DNA of 64,000 nucleotides from Mycetocola zhujimingii (GCF_003065425.1 NZ_CP026949.1:1860001-1924000); one strand, 5' to 3'. Shown: positions 26,713-35,208, counted from the stretch's first letter. Notes: generated from the sequence alone by a model not told the origin. Made by a program: numbers and translations.

Positions 26713-26814
26713 CGGTCTTCCCTTCGTCAGGCTCACGCGAACCGATAGGCCCGCCCGAGTCGATCTCCAGCACTGACGCTATGCGGGTCATGTTTCGACG
26801 GTGGTGGACATTGT

Positions 26815-26832
26815 GTTTCACCCGTGTGAAAC
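26815..26832. promoter_or_regulatory. Inverted repeat between nirD and nirB (possible GlnR half-box)
   Basis: The palindrome GTTTCACCCGTGTGAAAC (7-bp arms) lies in the 253-bp divergent region. It contains TTCAC-n6-GAAAC, one mismatch from the actinobacterial GlnR pattern GTnAC-n6-GAAAC. This identification is inference; it could equally be an operator for another dimeric regulator. Confidence 0.45.
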
Positions 26833-26879
26833 CGACCTCACAGAGCAGGCTTCGGCCTGTGTGGGAACTGTGATCGGGG

Positions 26880-26895
26880 GTTACGTCGGCGACAC
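26880..26895. promoter_or_regulatory. Second GlnR-like half-box upstream of nirB
   Basis: GTTAC-n6-GACAC fits GTnAC-n6-GAAAC with one mismatch, 47 bp after the inverted repeat at 26815-26832 and about 70 bp upstream of nirB. In Streptomyces and mycobacteria GlnR, together with NnaR, activates nirBD. Confidence 0.35.
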
Positions 26896-26965
26896 GGCGG
26901 AGTAACCGGCGTTTCATACGCTCGGTATCGGGCAGCCGCACCAGCGCTGTACGGAAGGACCACGC

Positions 26966-29569
26966 ATGATCCAGAATTCTGCCGAATCACGCCGCTCACG
27001 GCGGGAGGTCATCGTCCTCGGCGGCGGCCCGGCCGCACACCGCCTCGCCGACGCGCTCCATGCGCGCGACACCAACCGTGCGCTGCATGTCAGCGTCCTG
27101 TCCGAGGAGGCACACCTGCCGTATGACCGCGTCGCACTGAGCACGAGGCTGACCGGTGCCGTCGACCTCACGCTGAATCCGTCAGGTATCTGGGGCTCCG
27201 ACCACGTCGTGCTGCACAGGAAGACGAGGGCGGATGCCGTCGACACCGTCGCGAAAACCGTCACGACGGCATCCGGAACCATCCACGCCTACGACGAACT
27301 CGTCTTCGCCACCGGCTCTTCGGCCCCGGTGCCTGACATCCCCGGTTCAGCACTCGCCCGGGTCTACCGCACGATCGACGATGTCGACTTCCTCGCCGCC
27401 GAGGTCGCGCGCCTGGCGGACGCTCACGGTCGCCCGGCGCGCGTCCTCGTTGCCGGGGGCGGCCTCCTCGGTCTTGAGGCTGCGGGCGGGCTGGCCAGGC
27501 TCGGCGCAGACGCGGCCATCGTGCACTCCGGCTCCTGGTTGATGTCGGCGCAACTCGACGAGGGTGCCGGCCAGGCGCTCGGCCGCATCATCGCCGGCCA
27601 GGGCATCACCCTCCATCTGGGCACGAGACCGCGGGCCATCCTCACGACGGACGACGGGGCATCCGTCACCGGGGTGAAGTTCAGCAACGGACAGTCGGTC
27701 GCCTCAGACCTCGTGGTCTTTGCTATCGGCATCCGCCCTCGAGACGAACTGGCGGCGGCAGCGGGGATCGCTCTCGGCCCGCGAGGCGGGATCGCGATCG
27801 GAACGGATTGCGCCAGCTCTGTCGAGTCTGTGTGGGCTATCGGCGAGGTGGCGTCATTCCAGGGCATGTGCACCGGCCTTGTGGCACCGGCGAACGCGAT
27901 GGCCGAGGTCGTCGCCGACCGGTTGCTCGGCGGTGGCGCCGAATTCACCTCGATCGACGACGCGACAAAGCTCAAGCTGTCGGGGGTCGACGTCGCGAGC
28001 TTCGGCGACGCACTCGCCACAACGGAGAACGCGCTGGAGATCGTGTACGCCGACCCGGCACGCGGGCTGTACCAAAAGATCGTCACGACGAACGATGCGA
28101 AGATACTGCTCGGCGGAATCTTTGTCGGCGACGCCAGTCCGTATGCGTCGCTCCGGCCCCTGCTCGGCTCCGCCCTGTCGAGCGAGCCGGCGGCGTACCT
28201 CAGCGCAGCGGGTGCGGAGGCCCCCGGCGACGAGCTGCCGGACACGGCGCTGGTTTGCTCGTGCAACAACGTGAGTGTCGGTGCGGTGCGGGATGCCGTG
28301 CATGGCGTCGGCGGGGATGAGCCGTGCTCGACGCTGCCCGCTCTCAAGACCTGCTCGCGCGCCGGAACGCAGTGTGGGTCGTGCGTGCCGCTCGTGAAGA
28401 AGATCCTCGAGACGGAGCTTACGAAGACCGGGGCGACCATCTCCCGCGCACTCTGTGAACACTTCGCGTTGTCCCGACAGGAGCTGTTCGAGTCGGTCCG
28501 TGTCCTCGAGCTCCGGTCGTTCGACGACATCCTGTCGCGGTTCGGCACCGGGCGCGGCTGCGACGTCTGCAAGCCCGTGGTCGCCTCCATTCTCGCCAGC
28601 CAGACGGATGCCTACATCCTGGACGCAGGGCGAGGCGGGTTGCAGGACACCAACGACCGCGCCCTCGCGAACATGCAGAAGGACGGCACCTACTCGGTCG
28701 TCCCGCGCATTCCCGGGGGTGAAATCACCCCGCAGAAACTGGCGGTGATCGCACAGGTGGCCACTGACTTCGGGCTGTACACGAAGATCACCGGCGGGCA
28801 ACGCATTGACATGTTCGGCGCGAGGCTCGACCAGCTGCCCGACATCTGGAGGATCCTCGTCGACGCCGGCTTTGAGTCGGGCCAGGCCTACGGAAAGGCC
28901 CTCCGCAACGTGAAGAGCTGCGTCGGCTCCACGTGGTGTCGGTTCGGTGTCCAGGACTCGGTGAGCATGGCGATCCGACTCGAACTGCGGTTCCGCGGAC
29001 TTCGCGCTCCCCACAAGTTCAAGTTCGGCGTCTCGGGCTGCGCCCGCGAGTGCGCCGAGGCGCGGGGAAAGGACATCGGGGTCATCGCCACCGATATGGG
29101 CTGGAACCTCTATGTCGGTGGGAACGGCGGATTCCAGCCCACCCACGGACAGCTGCTCGCGACCGACCTCGACGACGAGACGCTCATCCGCTATATCGAC
29201 AGGTACATGATGTACTACATCCGCACCGCCGACCGGCTCCAGCGCACCGCACGGTGGATGGAGGACCTTGACGGCGGTATCGATCACGTCCGCGCCGTCG
29301 TTGTGGAGGATTCACTCGGCCTCGCCGATGAACTTGAGCTGGCCATGGCCGCGCACGTCGACAACTACGAGGACGAGTGGGCGGCGACTCTCGCCGACCC
29401 GGAACGCCTGAAGCGGTTCCGCTCGTTCGTCAACGCACCGGACGCCGCCGACCCGAGTCTCGCCCGGGTTTCGGAACGCGGGCAGTTACGTCCCGCAACA
29501 ATCGAGGAGCGAGCGAGCGGAAAGGCTATCCTGCTGTCGGGCACAACCATCCCGGTTCGGAGCGACTGA
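26966..29569 (+). CDS. nirB: Assimilatory nitrite reductase large subunit NirB
   Basis: Reduces nitrite to ammonium with NAD(P)H via FAD, iron-sulfur clusters and siroheme in the cytoplasm. The 867-residue protein has an FAD/NAD Rossmann start (VIVLGGGPAAHRLADAL, about 12-28), a second one (VAGGGLLGLEAAGGL, about 165) and a BFD-type [2Fe-2S] domain (CSCNNVSVG near 431, CGSC further on). A second Cys pair (CDVC) lies near 530. Then follow the ferredoxin-like and siroheme domains, with the four cluster ligands Cys652, Cys658, Cys692 and Cys696. GGAAGGA lies 7 bp upstream of the ATG. cobA overlaps its stop (ATGA), so enzyme and siroheme synthesis are coupled. Confidence 0.97.
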   Translation: MIQNSAESRRSRREVIVLGGGPAAHRLADALHARDTNRALHVSVLSEEAHLPYDRVALSTRLTGAVDLTLNPSGIWGSDHVVLHRKTRADAVDTVAKTVTTASGTIHAYDELVFATGSSAPVPDIPGSALARVYRTIDDVDFLAAEVARLADAHGRPARVLVAGGGLLGLEAAGGLARLGADAAIVHSGSWLMSAQLDEGAGQALGRIIAGQGITLHLGTRPRAILTTDDGASVTGVKFSNGQSVASDLVVFAIGIRPRDELAAAAGIALGPRGGIAIGTDCASSVESVWAIGEVASFQGMCTGLVAPANAMAEVVADRLLGGGAEFTSIDDATKLKLSGVDVASFGDALATTENALEIVYADPARGLYQKIVTTNDAKILLGGIFVGDASPYASLRPLLGSALSSEPAAYLSAAGAEAPGDELPDTALVCSCNNVSVGAVRDAVHGVGGDEPCSTLPALKTCSRAGTQCGSCVPLVKKILETELTKTGATISRALCEHFALSRQELFESVRVLELRSFDDILSRFGTGRGCDVCKPVVASILASQTDAYILDAGRGGLQDTNDRALANMQKDGTYSVVPRIPGGEITPQKLAVIAQVATDFGLYTKITGGQRIDMFGARLDQLPDIWRILVDAGFESGQAYGKALRNVKSCVGSTWCRFGVQDSVSMAIRLELRFRGLRAPHKFKFGVSGCARECAEARGKDIGVIATDMGWNLYVGGNGGFQPTHGQLLATDLDDETLIRYIDRYMMYYIRTADRLQRTARWMEDLDGGIDHVRAVVVEDSLGLADELELAMAAHVDNYEDEWAATLADPERLKRFRSFVNAPDAADPSLARVSERGQLRPATIEERASGKAILLSGTTIPVRSD

Positions 29570-30354
29570 TGAGCACAGCCAGCGAAGGATCCGTCACGCT
29601 TGTCGGCGGAGGACCCGGCGATGAGCGGCTCCTTACGGTCGCGGCGATCGATGCCCTCCTGACCGCGGACGTCGTGCTGTTCGATCGGCTGGCTCCCCAC
29701 AGCAGACTTAGTGAGCTCGCACCGTCTGCCCGGCTCATCGATGTCGGCAAGACCCCTGGCCACCACCCGACCTCGCAGTCAGACATCGAGGCTCTGCTCG
29801 TTGAGCATGCGCTGGCAGGCTCCAGCGTGGTGAGGCTCAAAGGCGGTGACCCGTACGTGTTTGGCCGCGGTGCGGAAGAGGTGGCAGCGTGCCGCGCCGC
29901 CGGCGTACCCGTCACCGTCATCCCCGGAGTGACGAGCGCGATCGCGGTTCCCGCTGCTGCTGGCATCCCCGTAACTGCGCGCGGCGTGACCCACCTGTTC
30001 ACCGTTGTCTCCGGCCATGCTCCCCTCTCCGACGACGAGCATCGCCACCTGGCCGGTCTCGGCGGAACCCTCATTGTCCTGATGGGCGTTGGGACGCTGC
30101 CGATGCTCACCGCTGGGCTGATGGCACACGGAGCGCCCGCGGATCTTCCTGTCGCCATGATCGAACGCGGCTACACGCCGACGCAGCGTACGACGATCGC
30201 CACACTGGCAACGTCAGTACAGGTCGCCTCATCGGCGGCGGTGCGCTCCCCCGCCGTGCTCGTCATCGGTGAGGTGGTCCGCTTTGCCGCCGACGGCGAC
30301 GAGAGCGCCGCCAGGATCTTCGACACGGCTTCGGCACTCGCGGCGGCGGAATGA
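29569..30354 (+). CDS. cobA: Uroporphyrinogen-III C-methyltransferase
   Basis: Methylates uroporphyrinogen III twice with SAM to give precorrin-2, the first step to siroheme. The 261-residue protein shows VTLVGGGPGDERLLT (8-22), VLFDRLAP, VRLKGGDPYVFGRGAEE and VIPGVTSAIAVPAAAGIPVTARG, the SUMT hallmarks. It is the single-function form without the CysG dehydrogenase/chelatase domain. I chose the ATG at 29569, which overlaps the nirB stop; a longer upstream frame runs inside nirB. Its stop overlaps the start of the HemD-wHTH gene, so nirB-cobA-nnaR is one unit. Confidence 0.95.
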   Translation: MSTASEGSVTLVGGGPGDERLLTVAAIDALLTADVVLFDRLAPHSRLSELAPSARLIDVGKTPGHHPTSQSDIEALLVEHALAGSSVVRLKGGDPYVFGRGAEEVAACRAAGVPVTVIPGVTSAIAVPAAAGIPVTARGVTHLFTVVSGHAPLSDDEHRHLAGLGGTLIVLMGVGTLPMLTAGLMAHGAPADLPVAMIERGYTPTQRTTIATLATSVQVASSAAVRSPAVLVIGEVVRFAADGDESAARIFDTASALAAAE

Positions 30355-31484
30355 CCGACCTGCAACCGACGACGGTCCCCGGTTTCCGTGCCGACCAACT
30401 CGAGGGGTTCCGTATCGGCGTGACGAGCGACAGGCGCGCGGAGGACCTCATCGACGCCCTCGAGCGCCGCGGCGCGACGGTCGTGCACGCCCCGACGCTC
30501 CGGATCGCACACTCGCAACACGACGACCAGTTGATCACCGATACGCGCGAGGTGATCGCCCGTCGACCCGACGTTCTGCTCGCAACGACGTCGTACGGCA
30601 TCCGTCGCTGGTTCGAAGTGTCGGATGCCGCCGGGCTCGGTGAAGCCCTCGTCGATGCGCTCGGTGAGACGGCGATTCTCGTTCGCGGGCCCAAGGCGAG
30701 GGGCGCCATCCGAGCCGCCGGCCTCAATGATGTCGGGATGAGCGACGAAGAGACCACGGCATCGCTCGTTACCCGGGCGATCGCCCTTTTCCCTGAACCG
30801 AAGACCGTCGCGGTCCAGCTTCACGGCTATACGGACGAAAAACAGCTGCAGCGCCTTCGCCGTGCCGGACACACGGTGCTCACCGTCGCTCCATACCGAT
30901 GGCTGAAGCCCGATGAGAACGACGAGCGCGTCCACCGGCTCCTCGATTTAATCGTCACGTCACAGCTCGACGCGGTGACATTCACGAGCGCACCGGCCGT
31001 CGACGCTCTCTTCGGTGCAGCGCAGTTCCTCGGGTGCTACGACGAGGTCATCGACGCGTTTCGGCACGAGGTTCTCGCTGCGGCGGTCGGACCGGTCACA
31101 GCGGCCCCACTGATCGCCGTCGGCATCGAACCGATCCAACCCGACCGGTACCGGATGGGTGCGTTGATCCGGCTGGTCTGCGAGCATCTCGAGACCCACG
31201 CGATCAGCACCGTCGACACCAGGCACGGGCGGGTCTCGCTTCGCGGCTGCGTCGTCGAACGTGACGGGTCACGAACGGCGCTCCCTCCGGCAGCGCTGGC
31301 ACTCTTCCGCACGCTGATGGCCGCGAAGGGAGCCGTCGTTCCGCGCGCGAACCTCGCAGCAGGGCTGCCGGGGGCCGTCGACGACCACGCGCTCGAGGTA
31401 GCGCTCAGCCGGCTCCGCCAGTTGCTTGGGGTGCCCGGCCTGGTTCAGACGGTCATCAAACGCGGGTACCGCATCGACGTGTGA
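30351..31484 (+). CDS. HemD-like domain fused to OmpR-type winged helix (NnaR-like nitrogen regulator)
   Basis: The 377-residue protein has a uroporphyrinogen-III synthase-like domain (about 15-265, with VTSDRRAEDLIDALERRG and AVTFTSAPAVDALF). A C-terminal DNA-binding winged helix (about 285-377; LPPAALALFRTLMAAKGAVVPR, VIKRGYRIDV) follows. This fusion is the architecture of NnaR, which works with GlnR to activate nitrate/nitrite genes in Streptomyces and mycobacteria. Its place directly after nirB-cobA supports that job. Its HemD half may sense a tetrapyrrole or have lost catalysis. The stop lies 23 bp from the convergent rimM stop. Confidence 0.85.
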   Translation: MTDLQPTTVPGFRADQLEGFRIGVTSDRRAEDLIDALERRGATVVHAPTLRIAHSQHDDQLITDTREVIARRPDVLLATTSYGIRRWFEVSDAAGLGEALVDALGETAILVRGPKARGAIRAAGLNDVGMSDEETTASLVTRAIALFPEPKTVAVQLHGYTDEKQLQRLRRAGHTVLTVAPYRWLKPDENDERVHRLLDLIVTSQLDAVTFTSAPAVDALFGAAQFLGCYDEVIDAFRHEVLAAAVGPVTAAPLIAVGIEPIQPDRYRMGALIRLVCEHLETHAISTVDTRHGRVSLRGCVVERDGSRTALPPAALALFRTLMAAKGAVVPRANLAAGLPGAVDDHALEVALSRLRQLLGVPGLVQTVIKRGYRIDV

Positions 31485-31507
31485 TCGTCGGTCCCCGAAG
31501 GAGCGGG

Positions 31508-32209
31508 TCAGCGGTCCGAGTCGTCTGAATCTGAATCGGCGACGTCCGTAGCGGACTCGGCAGAGGCATCAGCTTCAACAGCGTCCGTTTCAGCAACGTC
31601 AGCTTCAGCAGCGTCAGCTTCAACAGCGTCAGCGGCATCCGCGTCGACCGGTGCGTCGGTCTCGTCATCGGGCTCGTCCGGCAACTCTTCGAAGAGGCCA
31701 GGCGGTGGCGTGATGGTGACGATCCCCGCGGCGATGTCGACGGCGGGAACGAGTGCCTTCACGAACGGAACCATGACCTCGCCCTGAGGCGTCTTCACGA
31801 TGAGAAGGTCCTGGGCCGGGAAGTGCTCGACCCGGGCAACGGAGCCAATGGTCTGGCCATCACGAGAGACAGCGAGCCCGACCAGCTGGTGGTCGTACCA
31901 CGCGTCTTCCTCCTGGGAAGGCTCAGCGGAGTCCTGTTCGATCCAGAGGATCGCTTTCACGAGGGTTTCCGCCTCGGAGCGATCGCTGACACCCTCAAAG
32001 AACCCGACGGCGTGGCCGTTGTACCAGCGCAGCTCGCTCAGAGTGAGCGTCTTGCCGTGCCAGGGCGATCCTGTCGGAACCTGGAGGGTGAAGACGGCGC
32101 CGGGGACAAAACGTCTGCCGGGGTCGTCGGTGAAGAGTTCGAGCTTGATGGCTCCCTTGAGCCCGTGGGCCTTCGTGAGCCGACCCACCCGGAGTTGGGT
32201 CTTCGGCAT
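31508..32209 (-). CDS. rimM: Ribosome maturation factor RimM with long acidic tail
   Basis: Helps assemble the 30S head by binding S19. The 233-residue protein has the RimM barrel (QLRVGRLTKAHGLKGAIKLELFTDD, about 4-28), a PRC-barrel half (about 95-175; LVGLAVSRDGQTIGSV) and a 55-residue tail of almost only Asp, Ala, Glu, Val and Ser. A short DNA repeat (GCGTCAGCTTCA-like units near 31560-31640) encodes the tail. I chose the ATG at 32209 (AAGGTGAG 10 bp upstream); a GTG at 32224 is possible. It is downstream of khpA and separated from its usual partner trmD by the nitrite block. Confidence 0.92.
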   Translation of the reverse strand: MPKTQLRVGRLTKAHGLKGAIKLELFTDDPGRRFVPGAVFTLQVPTGSPWHGKTLTLSELRWYNGHAVGFFEGVSDRSEAETLVKAILWIEQDSAEPSQEEDAWYDHQLVGLAVSRDGQTIGSVARVEHFPAQDLLIVKTPQGEVMVPFVKALVPAVDIAAGIVTITPPPGLFEELPDEPDDETDAPVDADAADAVEADAAEADVAETDAVEADASAESATDVADSDSDDSDR

Positions 32210-32225
32210 TTTGTCTGTGCTCACC

Positions 32226-32462
32226 TTAGGAATCGGTGTCGACGACGTCGACGCGGACGCGTCGGCCATCGGCGAGGGCTGAAACCAGTGTGCGCAGTGC
32301 CTTTGCCGTACGGCCTGATCGGCCGATCACACGGCCGAGGTCCTCGGGGTTCACGCGAACCTCGAGGACCTCACCGCGTGGTGAGCTCTGCGCTACGACG
32401 GTCACGTCGTCCGGATTGTCAACAATCCCCTTGACGAGGTGTTCGAGAGCAGGTGCGAGCAA
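32226..32462 (-). CDS. khpA: KH-domain RNA-binding protein KhpA
   Basis: The 78-residue single KH domain has the GxxG loop in VIGRSGRTAKALRTLV (about 47-62). The family binds RNA, often with KhpB/Jag, and affects translation and cell division in Gram-positives. It lies between rpsP (3-bp gap) and rimM, exactly as in other actinobacteria, so its identity is supported by both sequence and context. Confidence 0.95.
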   Translation of the reverse strand: MLAPALEHLVKGIVDNPDDVTVVAQSSPRGEVLEVRVNPEDLGRVIGRSGRTAKALRTLVSALADGRRVRVDVVDTDS

Positions 32463-32465
32463 TTG

Positions 32466-32882
32466 TTACGCCTTGTCTTCTTCTGCAGCGGTCTCGTCAG
32501 CGGCGGGAGCCTCTTCCTTGACGGCCGGCTTCTCTGCCTTTGGCTTGAGGACCGGCTTCTTCTTCTCGTCAGCGACGAAGGGAACCTTGGGCTCCTTCAC
32601 CTTGACGGTGGAGACGGCATCCTTGTCACCCTTGAACTTGCCCCAGTCGCCTGTGAGCTTGAGGAGGGCGGCAACCTGCTCGGTCGGCTGTGCGCCAACG
32701 GAGAGCCAGTACTGTGCGCGGTCGGACTTGACCTCGATGAACGAGGGGTTCTCGGTCGGGTGGTACTTGCCGATTTCCTCGATGACGCGGCCGTCGCGCT
32801 TGGTGCGCGAGTCAGCAACGACGATGCGGTAGTACGGTGCACGGATCTTACCCATGCGCTTCAAACGAATCTTGACAGACAC
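32466..32882 (-). CDS. rpsP: 30S ribosomal protein S16 with charged C-terminal extension
   Basis: The S16 core ([26 protein letters not shown] through about residue 85) is followed by an extension of about 50 residues rich in Lys, Ala, Glu and Pro, so the protein has 138 residues against 82 in E. coli. Similar tails are common in actinobacteria. It heads the rpsP-khpA-rimM unit. The 177-bp upstream gap contains no gene, and a promoter is expected there. Confidence 0.96.
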   Translation of the reverse strand: MSVKIRLKRMGKIRAPYYRIVVADSRTKRDGRVIEEIGKYHPTENPSFIEVKSDRAQYWLSVGAQPTEQVAALLKLTGDWGKFKGDKDAVSTVKVKEPKVPFVADEKKKPVLKPKAEKPAVKEEAPAADETAAEEDKA

Positions 32883-33059
32883 AATTCTCCTGAATTAATT
32901 GTTGTGTGATTGTGCTCGTCACCGGGAGCGTGGGGGCACACTCGGTCCGAAAGCCTTCTAATGCTGTAGCGCCTGATTAGAGGGTCGGGCGAGTACAGAC
33001 TCGACTAACCATTCTGTCAGATATTTCGGCATAGTGTGACCACGTTCCGTTGCCGGTCC

Positions 33060-33851
33060 TCAGCCGTTCATGCGGTCGCGCCAGCCCAGCCAGCGCTTGA
33101 CCTTCGCGATGTCATAGTCAGGCCCGCTGAGACCGATCGTGAACATTGTGGTTCCGAGCTCAAACAGCTTCTCGGCGTTCTCCTCACTTGATCCCCGCAC
33201 CTCGGTCGAGATTTCGATCTCGCTCACGTCACGCCCAACCGCTTCCCCGTGAGTGCGGAGAATCTCGAGCTTCTCGGCGAGCACCTCCGGCGAGCTGAAG
33301 CTGTGCCAGATGTCGGCGTGCTCTGCGACGATGCGCAGCGTCTTCTTTACGCCGCCTCCCCCGATCATGATGGGGATCTTCCGCACCGGCGGCGGGTTGA
33401 GTTTCGACCAGCGGTCCTCGATGACGGGCAGGTCCCTGGCCAGTGCGGCGATCCGGGAGCCCGGGGTGCCGAATTCATACCCGTACTCGTCGTAGTCACG
33501 CTCGAACCAGCCTGCACCGGTTCCGAAAATGAAACGACCGCCTGAGATGTGGTCGAGGGTTCTGGCCATGTCGGCCTGGAGGTTGGCATTCCGGTAGCTG
33601 TTGCAGTTCACGAGCGTGCCGAACTCGACCCGGCTCGTCTGCTCTGCCCAGGCGCCGAGCATCGTCCACGCCTCGAAGTGGAGTCCGTCAGGCTCGCCAG
33701 ACAGCGGGAAGAAGTGATCCCAGTTGAACAGGATGTGGACGCCAGCGTCTTCGAGTTCGGATACTGCGTCACGGATGGTTCGGTACTGGGCGTGCTGTGG
33801 CGCCAGTTGCACACCGATGCGAACGGGTCGTTGTTCGTGAGTTGTCATCAT
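33060..33851 (-). CDS. LLM-class F420-dependent oxidoreductase
   Basis: The 263-residue luciferase-like TIM-barrel protein has FNWDHFFPL near 43, RVEFGTLVNCNSYRNANLQADMA near 74, GGRFIFGTGAGWFERDYDEYGYEFG (split across 104-128) and IMIGGGGVKKTLRIVAEHADIW. These fit the TIGR-type F420-dependent family of actinobacteria. The substrate is unknown. It is divergent from the YbdK-type ligase across about 85 bp. A non-F420 flavin (FMN) dependence is possible but less likely for this subgroup. Confidence 0.85.
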   Translation of the reverse strand: MMTTHEQRPVRIGVQLAPQHAQYRTIRDAVSELEDAGVHILFNWDHFFPLSGEPDGLHFEAWTMLGAWAEQTSRVEFGTLVNCNSYRNANLQADMARTLDHISGGRFIFGTGAGWFERDYDEYGYEFGTPGSRIAALARDLPVIEDRWSKLNPPPVRKIPIMIGGGGVKKTLRIVAEHADIWHSFSSPEVLAEKLEILRTHGEAVGRDVSEIEISTEVRGSSEENAEKLFELGTTMFTIGLSGPDYDIAKVKRWLGWRDRMNG

Positions 33852-33935
33852 GCATAGAGCCTAAGTCCGCAGCACCGCGGAGCGTGGAATGATGAAAGGG
33901 TGCTGCGCTCCCGCGCGGCGGATTCGGACAACGGT

Positions 33936-35075
33936 ATGGGCATTGAGTTCACACGATCTGAACGGTCGACCGTCGGGATCGAGTGGGAACTCGCCCTCGT
34001 CGATCGCGACACCGGTGAACTCGTTTCCGCGGCAGACGAGGTTCTCCAGGACCTCGAGAGCCCGAAAGGCCAGCCCCACCCCCGCATCACCGGTGAGCTG
34101 CTCCTCAACACCATCGAGCTCGTGAGCTCCGTGCACCACCGGGTCTCCGATGCCGTCGCCGACCTCGACGCCCAGCTCACCGAGGTCCGACGAGTGACGG
34201 ATCCCCGCGGCATCGAACTGATCGGAAGCGGCTCACACCCGTTCGGGCAGTGGTTCGATCAGCCCGTTGCGAACAAGGCGAGGTACCACAAGCTCATCGA
34301 GCGCACCCAGTGGTGGGGCCGCAACATGCTCATCTGGGGCATGCACGTGCACGTCGGTATTGAAGACCGCGACAAGGTCATTCCGATCCTCAACAGCATG
34401 CTCAGGTTCTTCCCGCACCTGCAGGGCCTGAGCGCGTCGAGCCCGTACTGGGGCGGAATCGACACCGGGTACGCGTCGAACCGTTCGCTGATGTTCCAGC
34501 AGCTTCCGACGGCCGGGCTGCCGTACCAGGTCGCGGACTGGGCCGAGTTCGAATCGTACGTCGAAGACATGACGGCGACCGGCACGATTGACGACTACAC
34601 CGAGGTGCGCTGGGACATCCGCCCGTCGCCGCACTGGGGCACCATCGAGGTCAGGTTCTGCGACGGCGCCTCGACACACGCGGAGCTCGCCGCGGTCGCC
34701 TCCCTCATCCACTGCCTTGTTGAGCACCTTTCGACGCTCCTCGACGAGGGACACGAGTTGCCCACCCTGCCGCCGTGGTACGTGCGCGAGAACAAGTGGC
34801 GATCCGCCCGTTACGGCCTCGAAGCGACCATCATCACCGACAGGCACGGCACCGAACGGCCGGTGACGGACGACATCCGTGACCTCGTCGATTCTCTCGC
34901 CCCGATCGCCGAGCGGCTGGGCTGCGCGGACGAACTCGCCTCGATTCCCGATATCGTCGCGTCCGGCGGGAGCTACACCCGCCAGCAGGCGACGGCGGCC
35001 GAGAACGACGGCGACCTTACCGCCGTGGTGAAGGCGCTGATCGGCGAACTCAGGGCCGGCTCAGTCAGCCACTGA
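33936..35075 (+). CDS. YbdK-family carboxylate-amine ligase (glutamate-cysteine ligase-like)
   Basis: At about 379 residues it matches the GCS2/YbdK family: TVGIEWELALVDRDTGE (about 9-25), GSHPFGQW near 90, WGMHVHVGIEDRDKVI near 130 and a HWGTIEVRFCDG block near 235. E. coli YbdK has weak glutamate-cysteine ligase activity; actinobacteria use mycothiol, so the natural substrate here is uncertain. I chose the ATG at 33936 because it begins MGIEF as in relatives; a GTG at 33900 would add 12 residues. It converges on ffh, with a 68-nt palindrome between them. Confidence 0.88.
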   Translation: MGIEFTRSERSTVGIEWELALVDRDTGELVSAADEVLQDLESPKGQPHPRITGELLLNTIELVSSVHHRVSDAVADLDAQLTEVRRVTDPRGIELIGSGSHPFGQWFDQPVANKARYHKLIERTQWWGRNMLIWGMHVHVGIEDRDKVIPILNSMLRFFPHLQGLSASSPYWGGIDTGYASNRSLMFQQLPTAGLPYQVADWAEFESYVEDMTATGTIDDYTEVRWDIRPSPHWGTIEVRFCDGASTHAELAAVASLIHCLVEHLSTLLDEGHELPTLPPWYVRENKWRSARYGLEATIITDRHGTERPVTDDIRDLVDSLAPIAERLGCADELASIPDIVASGGSYTRQQATAAENDGDLTAVVKALIGELRAGSVSH

Positions 35076-35120
35076 TCCGGCAGCCCCCGATCGGTCGGCC
35101 CTGATCCGGCAGCCCTGGAA

Positions 35121-35188
35121 CGAGAACACCCGTTCCGGTCGAGAACATCCGTTGTAACGGGTGTTCTCGACCGGAACGGGTGTGTTCG
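35121..35188. repeat. 68-nt palindromic repeat, family A copy 3
   Basis: It is the same length and arm design as 2647-2714: outer GAACACCCGTTCCGG / CCGGAACGGGTGTG, middle GGTCGAGAAC / GTTCTCGACC, centre ATCCGTTGTAACGGGT. Again it lies between convergent genes (the YbdK-type ligase and ffh), where it can act as a two-way terminator. Two well-kept copies 32 kb apart show that it is an interspersed element. Confidence 0.8.
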
Positions 35189-35208
35189 AATCGCGGAGTG
35201 ACCGAGGG

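Noticed and set aside
26712-26736. GTG at 26736 as nirD start
   Set aside because: The ATG at 26712 has a better Shine-Dalgarno sequence (GAAGGGA) and spacing.
27854-29287. Long open frame antisense to nirB (477 codons)
   Set aside because: Composition is that of a complementary-strand shadow; the nirB cofactor motifs occupy the sense strand throughout.
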